This document shows positions 6,427 through 15,005 of a stretch of DNA of 64,000 nucleotides, one piece after another. How positions within the stretch are numbered: position 1 is the first letter of the stretch; each line of letters starts with the position of its first letter. Made by a program: the position numbers and the translations under genes. Below the pieces are notes generated by a model. The model was not told where the DNA came from. It made no database searches and saw nothing but the letters and a program-made list of their open reading frames with translations. The DNA comes from Photobacterium aphoticum (GTDB lineage: Bacteria > Pseudomonadota > Gammaproteobacteria > Enterobacterales > Vibrionaceae): NCBI RefSeq assembly GCF_001029435.1, contig NZ_LDOV01000001.1, positions 124,001-188,000 on the forward strand, given 5' to 3'.

Positions 6427-7803
6427 ATGATCGAGCCTATCCTTACCCTTCTGTTTGGCATTTTCTTTATCTTGGCAATTATTGCGGCAAACGGTTATTT
6501 CGTTGCCCAAGAGTTTGCTTATATGGCCGTTGACCGTGCCAAACTCGCCACCTTAGCAGCAACGGGCGATGAAGCCGCAAAACGCGCGCTCGCCGTTACT
6601 AAACGAACCAGCTTCATGTTGTCTGGCGCACAGCTAGGTATCACCGTAACAGGCCTTGTACTGGGTTTTGTTGCCGAGCCTCTTGTCGGTGAATCAATGG
6701 GCGTGCTACTGCAAGGTTTTGGTTTATCCCTTGAGTCCGGTATCGCTATCGGCACTATCGTCACCCTGGGTGTCGCGATGGTCGTGCAAATGATCATGGG
6801 TGAGCTGTATCCGAAGAACCTTGCGATTGCCAACGCCGAGCCTATGTCTCGCATGATGTCCCGCTCAACACTGATTTACATGTCACTGTTTGGTTGGATC
6901 ATCAGCTTCTTCGATAAATCAGCGAACTTGCTGCTGCGTGCTGTGCGTATCGAGCCGGTACACGATCTTGATGTGAGTGCGTCGGAAGAAGACCTACACC
7001 ACATCATCGCGAACTCACGCGAAAGCGGTGACTTGCCGGTTGAGCTGTCACTGATGATGGATCGTATCCTTGATTTCCCTGAGCGCGATGTCGAGCACGC
7101 TATGGTGCCGCGTTCACAAGTGGATTGGGTTGAACCTGAAACCACATTGACCGAACTGTTGTCACTGATGGCACAAGCGCACACGCGCTATCCGGTGATC
7201 AATGACGATGATGCCCCTGTGGGTGTGGTACACCTGTCGGATGTACTGGCACACATTGATGCGGGTAATGCGGATGACACCGTTGCCTCTGTGATGCGTC
7301 CTGCAACGGTTCTGCCAACACTGATGCTGCTGCCTGATGCACTGGATCAGCTGGTGACGTCAACCAACCAACTTGCGTGTGTGATCGATGAATACGGCGG
7401 TTTTGCCGGTGTGTTGACGATTGAAGACTTGGCGATGGAAATCGTGGGCGAAATTACCGACGAGCATGATGAAGATATCGGTGATGCTGTGGTCTCTGAA
7501 AGCGGTAACGTGTGGTTGATGGAAGGCGATGTGCATATCGACGAAGTAGAACGTGCGATTGGTTACGACCTGCCGCGCGGCGATGTGGAAACCATTGCCG
7601 GCATGCTGATTGCTGCCCGTGGTGCATTGCCAGCCGAAGGTGATACGGTCACCATTGAGTTGCCGATTGACCCTTCAGAACTGGCGTCGGGTGCGCCGAT
7701 CTCACGTCACCTTGAGGTAGATGTGTTACGTATCGAGCGACATGTTCCGACAGAGGTACGCGTAAAACTGGTAGAGCAATCCATCGTGGAGGGTGAAGCA
7801 TGA
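6427..7803 (+). CDS. CNNM-CBS-CorC membrane transporter/regulator, first of pair
   Basis: The 458-residue protein has the bacterial CNNM/CorC (hemolysin-like) architecture. An N-terminal DUF21/CNNM membrane domain of three to four helices (about 1-190, including GAQLGITVTGLVLGF and GELYPKNLAIANAEP) is followed by a CBS pair (about 220-345, ending YGGFAGVLTIEDLAMEIVGEI) and a CorC_HlyC domain (about 358-440). Members are implicated in Mg2+ or Co2+ export. It starts after a very good Shine-Dalgarno and overlaps the next gene by 4 bp, so the two products are probably made together and may form a heteromeric membrane complex. The substrate cannot be told from sequence. Confidence 0.9.
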   Translation: MIEPILTLLFGIFFILAIIAANGYFVAQEFAYMAVDRAKLATLAATGDEAAKRALAVTKRTSFMLSGAQLGITVTGLVLGFVAEPLVGESMGVLLQGFGLSLESGIAIGTIVTLGVAMVVQMIMGELYPKNLAIANAEPMSRMMSRSTLIYMSLFGWIISFFDKSANLLLRAVRIEPVHDLDVSASEEDLHHIIANSRESGDLPVELSLMMDRILDFPERDVEHAMVPRSQVDWVEPETTLTELLSLMAQAHTRYPVINDDDAPVGVVHLSDVLAHIDAGNADDTVASVMRPATVLPTLMLLPDALDQLVTSTNQLACVIDEYGGFAGVLTIEDLAMEIVGEITDEHDEDIGDAVVSESGNVWLMEGDVHIDEVERAIGYDLPRGDVETIAGMLIAARGALPAEGDTVTIELPIDPSELASGAPISRHLEVDVLRIERHVPTEVRVKLVEQSIVEGEA

Positions 7804-8816
7804 CCGATCCTTTGATTGTCATCTTAGTGACGACAGCCCTTATCATTTTGAGTGGCTTTTTCGTTATCATCGAATTTGCCTTGATGGGTGCGCGTCGCCA
7901 CCGTCTGGAAGAAATGGCGGTGGAAAGCGCGTCAGCCCGTGCGGCATTACGCGGTATGAATGACCTGACGCTGATGCTAGCGGGTGCGCAATTGGGTATC
8001 ACTTTCTGTACCTTTGCACTGGGTGCGGTAACGAAACCGGCGGTTGACCAATGGGTTGGCCCGGTGTTTCTTGCTATGGGCTTACCAGATTGGCTGGCCG
8101 ATGGTGCGGCCTTTGGTTTCGCGTTATTTTTCGTGACCTTCCTGCACTTGGTGGTGGGTGAGATGGCGCCAAAATCGTGGTCTATCGCACACCCTGAGAA
8201 GTCTGCCTTGGCTATCGGTCTGATTGCACGTGCCTATGTTTGGCCGCTGCGTCCACTGCTAAATTGGATCAACAGCATTGCCAACCGCTTGGTTAAAGCA
8301 TCGGGTGTTGAGCCTGTGGAAAGCGCTGCCGTCGGTGGGCAGGATGTTGATACCATTCGCCAGCTGGTAGAGCACTCGGGCAAAGTGGGTACACTGAAAC
8401 CGAACATTCAAAAGCAGCTGTCTGGCTTGATTGACTTGAGCTCAATCCCTGTCGAAACCCTGGTGACTGAAGGGCAGGTGATGGCGCATGTTGATAAGAA
8501 CGCAACGGTTGCTGACGTGCGTGTTGCTGCGATGGAATCCGGCCATTTACGTATTCTTGTCTGCGGCAAGTCGGGTCTTAAACCGTTAGTGGTTCACGTG
8601 CGTGATACGCTACTTGAACCGGCAGATAAACCTGCGCGTGACGTGGCCCGTAATGCCTATGTGCTGGATTCAAAAACCCCGGTTTATGAAGCTCTGGCGC
8701 GTATGCGTAAAGCCAGCGTGCAGCTTGCAGTCGTGAGTAAAGACGGAAAAATGGTCGGTGTCGTGACACTGGCCGACATTTTGAAACGTGTATTGCCAAC
8801 GACCGCTGCGAACTAA
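7800..8816 (+). CDS. CNNM-CBS membrane protein, second of pair
   Basis: This 338-residue paralogue of the upstream gene has the CNNM membrane domain (about 1-170, with GAQLGITFCTFALGAV and VVGEMAPKSWSIAHPEKSA matching the first protein) and a CBS pair (about 205-335), but it stops before a CorC domain. Start and preceding stop overlap as ATGA. Such long/short CNNM pairs suggest obligate partners; only the first protein supplies the C-terminal regulatory domain. A terminator follows directly. Confidence 0.88.
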   Translation: MTDPLIVILVTTALIILSGFFVIIEFALMGARRHRLEEMAVESASARAALRGMNDLTLMLAGAQLGITFCTFALGAVTKPAVDQWVGPVFLAMGLPDWLADGAAFGFALFFVTFLHLVVGEMAPKSWSIAHPEKSALAIGLIARAYVWPLRPLLNWINSIANRLVKASGVEPVESAAVGGQDVDTIRQLVEHSGKVGTLKPNIQKQLSGLIDLSSIPVETLVTEGQVMAHVDKNATVADVRVAAMESGHLRILVCGKSGLKPLVVHVRDTLLEPADKPARDVARNAYVLDSKTPVYEALARMRKASVQLAVVSKDGKMVGVVTLADILKRVLPTTAAN

Positions 8817-8840
8817 TCTGCGTTTGCAACGTGCATGATA

Positions 8841-8870
8841 AAAAGGATCTGCTTAGGCAGATCCTTTTTT
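8841..8870 (+). terminator. Terminator after CNNM pair
   Basis: GGATCTGC stem, TTAG loop, GCAGATCC and a T-run. The same stem is reused in the terminator at 11023-11054. Confidence 0.9.
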
Positions 8871-8972
8871 GTTTGTGACTCGCAAAAGAAATACAGAAAA
8901 GGAAAAGAAACCGTTCTTGCTGTTTGTCCAATCTCTGTCAATTCTGAGTCGCCGCTTTGGTCTTCTCGACTT

Positions 8973-8990
8973 GTTATGTTATAACATCAT
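8973..8990 (+). promoter_or_regulatory. Zur-like operator upstream of DUF1007/NicO genes
   Basis: The sequence GTTATGTTATAACATCAT contains the perfect palindrome ATGTTATAACAT and closely matches the gammaproteobacterial Zur box. It lies 22 bp before the ATG at 9012 and would overlap a -10 element or the transcription start, a repressing position. Binding by Zur is inferred from motif and gene content only. Confidence 0.6.
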
Positions 8991-9011
8991 AAAGCATAAC
9001 GAATCGATAGC

Positions 9012-9794
9012 ATGAAAAAGCCACTCATTTTTCCTCTGCAGGCAGGTATGCCTGACTTATTGCAACGACCAGAGCCGCTGTATCAACCATCACATGGCGG
9101 GCTAAACCGTTTTACTCGTCACTTTTCCTCATTCATAGACTCTTTCGCTCGTACTCAAAAAGCGTGTCTGTGGGCTTTGGCCTTCTGTGTTGCGCCAGCG
9201 GCATGGGCACATCCGCATTCTTGGATTGATATGAAGACCACCATTGAAGGCGAACAGGGGATGATCACCGGTTTTAAGATGGTGTGGTCGTTTGATGCCA
9301 TGACCTCGGCCTACATGTTAGACGGGGAAGATATGTCGCCCGACAACGCACAAGCAACGTTGCAAAAAGTAGCGGCCTCTGTGTTGGAAAACATGAAGTA
9401 TGAACATTACTTCACGTATTTCTATGACGGTGACACGCCGATCAAATACAAGGTGGTAGAAAGCGGCACCTTAAGCCGTGATCGAGCTAAGTTAGTGTTG
9501 CAGTTTGAGCTGCCACTGTCCAAACCCAAGCCTGTGACGCGCGATTCATTGCGACTGCTGATTTTTGAGCCGAGCTATTACGTCGATATGGCGTGGAAGT
9601 CGAGTTCTGATGTGGTGTTGTCGCCGGATCTGGCACGTCAGTGCAAGGTGGATGTGATTGCGCCCAATCCTACGCCCGAGCAGATGAGTTACGCCATGTC
9701 GCTGCCTGCCGATGCGGATCCGGATAATGCGCTGGGGCAGTTATTTACCCAAACCGTGAAACTGCATTGCGCCGGTTTGCCTGCCGCACCGTGA
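9012..9794 (+). CDS. DUF1007 periplasmic protein (metal-transport partner)
   Basis: This 260-residue DUF1007 protein has the mature N-terminus HPHSWIDMKTTIEG right after a signal-peptide-like hydrophobic segment (LWALAFCVAPAAWA). The His-rich start of the mature form suggests metal binding. About 48 residues precede the hydrophobic segment, unusually long for a leader; an in-frame ATG at 9048 is an alternative start, and neither has a strong ribosome site. It is followed 76 bp later by a NicO-family transporter. This pairing recurs in bacterial metal regulons, and the Zur-like site suggests zinc-responsive expression. Confidence 0.8.
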   Translation: MKKPLIFPLQAGMPDLLQRPEPLYQPSHGGLNRFTRHFSSFIDSFARTQKACLWALAFCVAPAAWAHPHSWIDMKTTIEGEQGMITGFKMVWSFDAMTSAYMLDGEDMSPDNAQATLQKVAASVLENMKYEHYFTYFYDGDTPIKYKVVESGTLSRDRAKLVLQFELPLSKPKPVTRDSLRLLIFEPSYYVDMAWKSSSDVVLSPDLARQCKVDVIAPNPTPEQMSYAMSLPADADPDNALGQLFTQTVKLHCAGLPAAP

Positions 9795-9870
9795 GCGCAC
9801 CACGCTTAATAAAATTGGCGACTAAAACAAGCTAATACAAGATGCTAAAGACAAATGGAAAACAGACAGA

Positions 9871-10968
9871 ATGAAACGGAATACTGACTTTCAAATCAGC
9901 CGGCACAAACCGCGTCTGCTCGCTGCCATGGCGTTGACGCTGGTGACGGTCGGTGCCTATCAGTTGTGGTTACTTTGGCCATCGATGGTGATCAGCAGTA
10001 TTCAGTGGCAACGGGAAGTGAACGCACAATTGGCCGACTTATTGTATGACGCCAAAGCGGATCCATTTATTGCGGGGGGCTATCTGGCGGGGTTCAGTTT
10101 CCTGTATGGCATGTTGCACTCGCTAGGGCCGGGACATGGCAAAGTGATAGTGACGACCTATCTCGCAACTCATCCCACCAAGGTGAAAGCGAGCCTGATT
10201 CTGACCGTGGTGTCCGCACTGTGTCAGGCGTTAGTGGCAATAGCTTTGGTCAGCGTGTTGCTTTGGGGCTTTCAGGCTTCTATGCGAGTGGTGAATGAAC
10301 GGGCAATGACCTTTGTGTCGCTCAGCTTTGCGCTGGTGGCGGTGCTGGGTGGCTTGATTTGCTGGAAGGCGGTAAAGCAGTTAGTTCGCGCATATCGGGA
10401 GCGTAGACAGGACCGTCGTAAAGCGCTATCGGGTACGCCAGTGACGTTAAAAACTGAATGGAAGGTGCGTGCGGTTACAACATCAACAGATGCTCCAATT
10501 GTAAATGCAGTGCGTCCGGTGTCGTCACCATCTTGTGCGCACCATCATGACGGGTGTGGCTGTGGGCATCAGCATGTGGCCGATGCAGCAGCGATCAATC
10601 GTGCGTCAACCTGGCAAGAATATGCAGCGATTGTGGCCAGTATAGGGATCCGTCCGTGTACCGGTGCGATCATGGTGCTGTTGTTTGCCAATATGGTTGG
10701 GTTGTATTGGATGGGCGTCGTGAGTGCGATTGTGATGGCGGCGGGGACGGCGTTAACCACCTCAATCATTGCAATTATGACGCTAACGGGTAAACAAGTG
10801 ATCAAACGCTATTTGCAGGCAGGCAATCGCCATAAAAACGCGGAAGAATCTGGCTGGCAGTTAACCGGCTATTATCTGCAGTTGTTCGGTGGTGTGGTGT
10901 TGGTGCTGTTGGGACTTTTACTGATGAGCGGGCAGGAGGCGGGGATCTCGCCGGTATTCGCGGTCTAA
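9871..10968 (+). CDS. NicO/RcnA-family nickel-cobalt (or zinc) transporter
   Basis: The protein has 365 residues and about six membrane segments. The family signature HSLGPGHGK (about 83-91) and a second conserved motif IRPCTGAIMVL are both present. A cytoplasmic or periplasmic loop carries a metal-binding cluster with the sequence HHHDGCGCGHQH (about 223-235). Members move Ni2+ or Co2+ across the inner membrane, and some are zinc-regulated. It is cotranscribed with the DUF1007 gene and shares its Zur-like control region. Metal specificity is not decided by the sequence. Confidence 0.85.
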   Translation: MKRNTDFQISRHKPRLLAAMALTLVTVGAYQLWLLWPSMVISSIQWQREVNAQLADLLYDAKADPFIAGGYLAGFSFLYGMLHSLGPGHGKVIVTTYLATHPTKVKASLILTVVSALCQALVAIALVSVLLWGFQASMRVVNERAMTFVSLSFALVAVLGGLICWKAVKQLVRAYRERRQDRRKALSGTPVTLKTEWKVRAVTTSTDAPIVNAVRPVSSPSCAHHHDGCGCGHQHVADAAAINRASTWQEYAAIVASIGIRPCTGAIMVLLFANMVGLYWMGVVSAIVMAAGTALTTSIIAIMTLTGKQVIKRYLQAGNRHKNAEESGWQLTGYYLQLFGGVVLVLLGLLLMSGQEAGISPVFAV

Positions 10969-11022
10969 GTTTGTTCAGGTTAAGTAACAGTCCATGAAGC
11001 GATAATGCGAAGTCGTAAATGC

Positions 11023-11054
11023 AAAAAGGATCTGCCGGGGCAGATCCTTTTTTT
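11023..11054 (+). terminator. Terminator after NicO gene
   Basis: AAAAAGGATCTGC, loop CGGG, GCAGATCC and seven T residues. It lies between the NicO gene and the convergent LPMO gene and can serve both strands. Confidence 0.9.
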
Positions 11055-11093
11055 ATTTGGCGGTGACGATAATGTCACGCGTTAGCAGAGGAA

Positions 11094-12458
11094 TTACAGC
11101 TTACGCCATACACCCCATTCGCCAGTGGTGCCAGGTTCTTCACCTTTTGTCCACCAAGCAGCTTTCCACTCTGCGTTGTCGTGTGTTACCACGTCGTTGG
11201 TGTTGTATTCAGCACTTGCAGACCATGCGCCCACTTCTGGCACTTCGCCGTCAGTCAGTACGCGCTTCCACACGTTGCTCACGCCTGGTTCTTCGTTCTG
11301 GTTCCACCAACCTGCTTTCCACGTTTTATCGTTGTGAGTGACTACATCGTTTTCAACGTAAGTCGCGCTCTTGTCCCATGCACCTTCTGGTAGTTCTGGG
11401 TCAACCGGTGGCTCTACTGGTGGTGGCGGATCGATTGGTTTCAGGGTAGATAGCGCAAATGCACTGTCTTTCTCAGCAGACCATACGCGGTTTGCGTGGA
11501 TGTTGCTGTCATCGAAACGGTATTCGTTTGCAGCGTTATCCCAAACACCTACTGCCCACTTGCCTGCGTGCTGTGTGTTCACTTGGTTAGCAAGATCGCG
11601 TGCCCAAGTGGTTTGGTTGCCAGCAGTGATTAGCAGACGCTCATCGATTTGCTCGTTACCGTTGCTGTCCATCGTACGTAGACGCATAGTGTCGCCAATT
11701 TCTGGCTGCGGGTAACCAGCTGGTACGAAGTAACCTTCGATCGCGTTCAGTTTACCGTCTTCTACTGGCGGAGGCGTGATGCCGCCGTCATTTTGCTTGA
11801 TCACGATGTCGCTACAGTTGTAGAAACCTTCACCGGCTGGATCAATACGCTGCCAACGGGTGTAAAGGATTGCATCGCCTTCACGATCTTTTGGTAGTTG
11901 TACTTTGAAGCGGTATGTTTTGTACGGAGACGTCGCTTCAGGGGCAATGTTACCTGCGGTATCAACCAGTTCCAGATCTTCCCAGTTTAGTGGCTGAGTG
12001 AAGTCGTGGCCCGGTTTTGTCAGGTAAAATTCCCAGAAAGAAGGGTTGTGTGGTGCTGTTGCTGTCCACACGAATTCAAACTCACCGTTTTCATCCAATG
12101 TGATAGTGGTTTGCTGCCAATCTGGTGAGGTAACGTCTAGGCCAGATTTTTGTGCATCACCTGCTGCACATAGCTCACCGTTTGGTACTTGCTGCTTCAC
12201 GGCTTCAATGTTGTTGTAGTCAGCGGTTAGGGCTGCCACTTCATTACGCTGAAGGAATGCGTAGTTGCCAGATTTGTCGTAGGCTTTTTGACACGCTGCG
12301 TTAGGAATCGCATTGCTCCAGTAGCCGCCGTCGTTGTAACAGGTGTTTTGACGTGCGCTTGGGAATTCAGCCCAGCCGTGTGCACTTGCGGTTTGAATAG
12401 TCGCAAGGTTTGCCACTGCTGCAAGTACAGCAATGCTTAGCTTGTTCATAGGTGACAT
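11094..12458 (-). CDS. Chitin-active lytic polysaccharide monooxygenase (AA10) with two CBM5/12 modules
   Basis: The 454-residue protein cleaves crystalline chitin oxidatively outside the cell. The signal peptide ends TASA at residue 26, leaving His27 (HGWAEFP) as the mature N-terminus, the first ligand of the copper histidine brace. The second brace His lies in TAPHNPSFWEFYL. The LPMO core runs to about 230, then comes a linker domain (about 235-345), a Pro-rich hinge (PPPPVEPPVDP), and two C-terminal CBM5/12 chitin-binding modules with AWDKSATYVENDVVTH and AWSASAEYNTNDVVTH starts and WWN/WWT aromatic motifs. The start at 12458 follows an AGAGAAG ribosome site. It is monocistronic behind a long AT-rich upstream region and is probably induced by chitin, as in vibrios generally. 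Confidence 0.93.
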   Translation of the reverse strand: MSPMNKLSIAVLAAVANLATIQTASAHGWAEFPSARQNTCYNDGGYWSNAIPNAACQKAYDKSGNYAFLQRNEVAALTADYNNIEAVKQQVPNGELCAAGDAQKSGLDVTSPDWQQTTITLDENGEFEFVWTATAPHNPSFWEFYLTKPGHDFTQPLNWEDLELVDTAGNIAPEATSPYKTYRFKVQLPKDREGDAILYTRWQRIDPAGEGFYNCSDIVIKQNDGGITPPPVEDGKLNAIEGYFVPAGYPQPEIGDTMRLRTMDSNGNEQIDERLLITAGNQTTWARDLANQVNTQHAGKWAVGVWDNAANEYRFDDSNIHANRVWSAEKDSAFALSTLKPIDPPPPVEPPVDPELPEGAWDKSATYVENDVVTHNDKTWKAGWWNQNEEPGVSNVWKRVLTDGEVPEVGAWSASAEYNTNDVVTHDNAEWKAAWWTKGEEPGTTGEWGVWRKL

Positions 12459-12999
12459 AATTACTTCTCTTTATGTTGGAATAATGTCAGTCATGTTTAT
12501 CATGCTTGTTTTATATGTTCTTTGATGAATAAGTTACGCAAAAAAGTGCAAAACGTTATCTAACAAGAAATGGATATCTGACATTATTTTTCTGACGGAA
12601 TATTTATATTTAAAAATTGATTATTATCAAAATAAAAGTTTTGAATCGTCATGATTAATTTTTATTGTTGCGAAAATTTCTTTTTTATTCAGAGTGTTAA
12701 ATTTATTTTTATTGGCTTTGTAATATTTGCTTACAACTGTCAGGTTTGAGTAAATAATGAAAAAGACAATCGAAAAACACATCTAACGCGCTGCATTTTA
12801 TTTTGTAGGAATATTCTTACGGTATTTTTATTTGAAAATGCGTGTGTATTCTTGGCTCAGAGTCACGAAATGAAAAATTGACATTCATCGGACATCAGGT
12901 GAGTTGTTCAAATAAATAAAACATTGTTTGTTATATGACCTTTTCTGTGTGAATAAGTGCTTATGTTTGATTTTGTTCCTTCAGGGGGCTGGTGCATTC
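12459..12999. other. AT-rich intergenic region between divergent LPMO and DUF3541 genes
   Basis: About 540 bp of AT-rich DNA with poly-A/T tracts. It must hold the LPMO promoter on the minus strand. No palindrome or repeat stood out clearly. Confidence 0.5.
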
Positions 13000-13107
13000 A
13001 TGCCTGTGGAGTCTGTACAGGAAGTGTATCGGCACCGAAAACAGACGGTTGGTGAGGGGGATATTGTCTTGCAACGAGGATTGTACTCGCTGAAATCCCC
13101 ATATTGA
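13000..13107 (+). CDS. Possible 35-residue peptide upstream of DUF3541 gene
   Basis: An ATG frame of 35 codons reads like real protein (for example TVGEGDIVLQRGLYSLK) and uses common codons. It ends 31 bp before the DUF3541 gene on the same strand. A GGGGG stretch lies about 12 nt before the ATG, farther than ideal. It could be a small protein, a leader peptide, or the remnant of a larger gene. Confidence 0.3.
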   Translation: MPVESVQEVYRHRKQTVGEGDIVLQRGLYSLKSPY

Positions 13108-13138
13108 GGCAGCTTGGGTATAATGGGGGGAGGGAATC

Positions 13139-14347
13139 ATGAGCGCAGTGAGCGAGAAAATGACAAGTTATCATACAATGTTTAACCGACGAGCACAGGG
13201 TAGACAAAGGGCAGGGAAGGCCGCTGTATCGCCCTGGTGGGTAGTCGGGCTGATTGGCATGTTGAGTGCCGCACCGGCTTTTGCAACGCCACCCCCAGCC
13301 CAAGGCGAAGTCTCGACGCCAATAACCGTGAGTCAGTTACCGCAGACGGCAAATTATCAAGCTGACGCTGCACTGATCCGCCATACCTATGAAAGTCAAT
13401 TGTACATGCTGCCTGCCTTTAAGATGGGTCACTATGGGTTGCGGATGTACCGCCAGACTTTAGATCCTAAATACAGTGCCGCGATTTGGGCGGATATGGC
13501 GCGTGTGGCCAGTCGTTTGAATTATTTCGCGGCAGAAGTGAATACACCGGCGCAAATTGCAACGTATTCAGCGGAACGTTTGGCAAATTACGGTCAGAAG
13601 AAAGATGCGCGAAGCAAGTTACGTTTTAATGCCACGTCGTCTTCTCCGGCGTATTTTTATCTTGGCGTTGATTTGCTTGGGTCGATGGCACGAGCCAATG
13701 AATATGGCTTAAAACATAATAACGACAAGCAATTGCGGGATGTGATCCGCCGTTACGATTTTAACCGTTATGCGACAGATCCCGCCATGATTAAGGCATG
13801 GGCCGCCCAGTTGGCGAATCAGGTGTATTGGTTACGCCAATTAGGTGAGCAGGATGTGGTGGACGCCTTTATTGCGGCGTTTAAACAGACCTATCCGGAT
13901 CGTCAGGATGCGCAGCTGTCGGATCAGCAATACATGAATAAGCTGTATGGCATGACACACATCATTCTGGCGGCGTCTGAGTATTACCAGTATCAGATTG
14001 ATGAAGAAAACTTCCAGTGGATCTACGATTACTACCGCGCCAATATCGACACCATTTTGAAACGTGCGAAAGAAGATGTTATTGCCGAAGTAGGCATTAA
14101 TTTCTTGTTGGCAGGGTTAGAGGATGATCCTGTGGTAGCGAAAACCCGTCAGGCGATTCAAAAAGCGATGAACCGAGAGGCCGGTTTAGTGCCTGCGGTC
14201 GATGGCAGTACCGGTCTCGTGTACGGCGAACACCGTAACGTGTTAGCCATTATGTTGTTGGATTGGCGAGGTGTACATACTGCCCCGACGATTCAAGAGC
14301 AGCCGGCGATATTTGATGACATGCCGTATGGGCTGATAGCGCAGTAG
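13139..14347 (+). CDS. DUF3541-like exported protein
   Basis: The 402-residue protein starts after a strong GGGGGGAGGG ribosome site. The N-terminal 30 residues are basic, followed by a hydrophobic helix and an AFA cleavage site near residue 50, so it is exported or membrane-anchored. The mature part is alpha-helical with many aromatic residues (for example ASEYYQYQIDEENFQWIYDYYRAN) and resembles DUF3541, a family I associate with Vibrio and relatives. The function is unknown. It has a terminator of its own. Confidence 0.7.
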   Translation: MSAVSEKMTSYHTMFNRRAQGRQRAGKAAVSPWWVVGLIGMLSAAPAFATPPPAQGEVSTPITVSQLPQTANYQADAALIRHTYESQLYMLPAFKMGHYGLRMYRQTLDPKYSAAIWADMARVASRLNYFAAEVNTPAQIATYSAERLANYGQKKDARSKLRFNATSSSPAYFYLGVDLLGSMARANEYGLKHNNDKQLRDVIRRYDFNRYATDPAMIKAWAAQLANQVYWLRQLGEQDVVDAFIAAFKQTYPDRQDAQLSDQQYMNKLYGMTHIILAASEYYQYQIDEENFQWIYDYYRANIDTILKRAKEDVIAEVGINFLLAGLEDDPVVAKTRQAIQKAMNREAGLVPAVDGSTGLVYGEHRNVLAIMLLDWRGVHTAPTIQEQPAIFDDMPYGLIAQ

Positions 14348-14375
14348 TGCCGCTATATAAACATAAGCGTTGATC

Positions 14376-14402
14376 AAAAAAGGGGCGATGCGCCCCTTTC
14401 TT
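14376..14402. terminator. Bidirectional terminator between DUF3541 and AMMECR1 genes
   Basis: AAGGGGC, loop GATGC, GCCCCTT, with A-run and T-run on the two sides; it serves both convergent transcripts. Confidence 0.85.
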
Positions 14403-14414
14403 ATCGATTCGTGG

Positions 14415-15005
14415 TTAATAGTGGTACTTACCGGTAATGCTATCCACGATGAAGGTTTTAACGGTCATCGTCGGTGACCAGTAATTGCCTTGCCAACCCG
14501 CTTTGATTTTCAATTGACGCACAAACTCCGCTGGTTGACGGATCTGCTCCCATACTTGCGGCAAGAATAACGCTTGCGCATGGTTGTCCGATAGAATCAC
14601 ACCTACCTTATTGTTGCTCAGGTGTGCGATCAGCGCTTGCTCGGAGTCGACACTCAACACTTCCGGTTGCGACAGCACGGAGACTTCAATGGTCAGCTGA
14701 TCGAGTTGCTCTTCACACAACGGCATAAAGCGGCGGTCCTGATAGGCACTGGCTCGCGCCTTGTTGTGCACATCTAAAACCAGCGGGCTGTGTGCGAGGG
14801 TTGTACCTAAGCAGCCTTGCAGTTTGCCATTGACTTTCAACGTGACGAAACTGGCGCCAGGTTGCAGCAATTTTTTGCCGTACAGATCAAGCCGTGGGGG
14901 CAGGATAAGCTCATCCGAAAAGTGGCCACGAATGGCATCTCGGGCAATATCCAGCAATTGTGTTAGTTCACCTTTATTGAGGTGCTGAAATGATGTAGCT
15001 GACAT
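14415..15005 (-). CDS. amrA: AmmeMemoRadiSam system protein A (AMMECR1 family)
   Basis: This 196-residue AMMECR1-domain protein has the conserved GKLQGCLGT motif, the bacterial form of the RGCIG signature, followed by KARASAYQDRRFMPLCEEQLDQLTIEVSVLS. It has no signal peptide and is cytoplasmic. The biochemical function is not established; in bacteria the gene clusters with MEMO and a radical SAM enzyme, as here. Its start overlaps the end of the MEMO gene by 32 bp, so the two are translated from one message. Confidence 0.9.
   Translation of the reverse strand: MSATSFQHLNKGELTQLLDIARDAIRGHFSDELILPPRLDLYGKKLLQPGASFVTLKVNGKLQGCLGTTLAHSPLVLDVHNKARASAYQDRRFMPLCEEQLDQLTIEVSVLSQPEVLSVDSEQALIAHLSNNKVGVILSDNHAQALFLPQVWEQIRQPAEFVRQLKIKAGWQGNYWSPTMTVKTFIVDSITGKYHY

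Noticed and set aside
12998..13303. Minus-strand 101-codon frame upstream of DUF3541
   Set aside because: It runs antisense to a gene with a strong ribosome site and signal peptide; Cys/Pro/His-rich, shadow frame.
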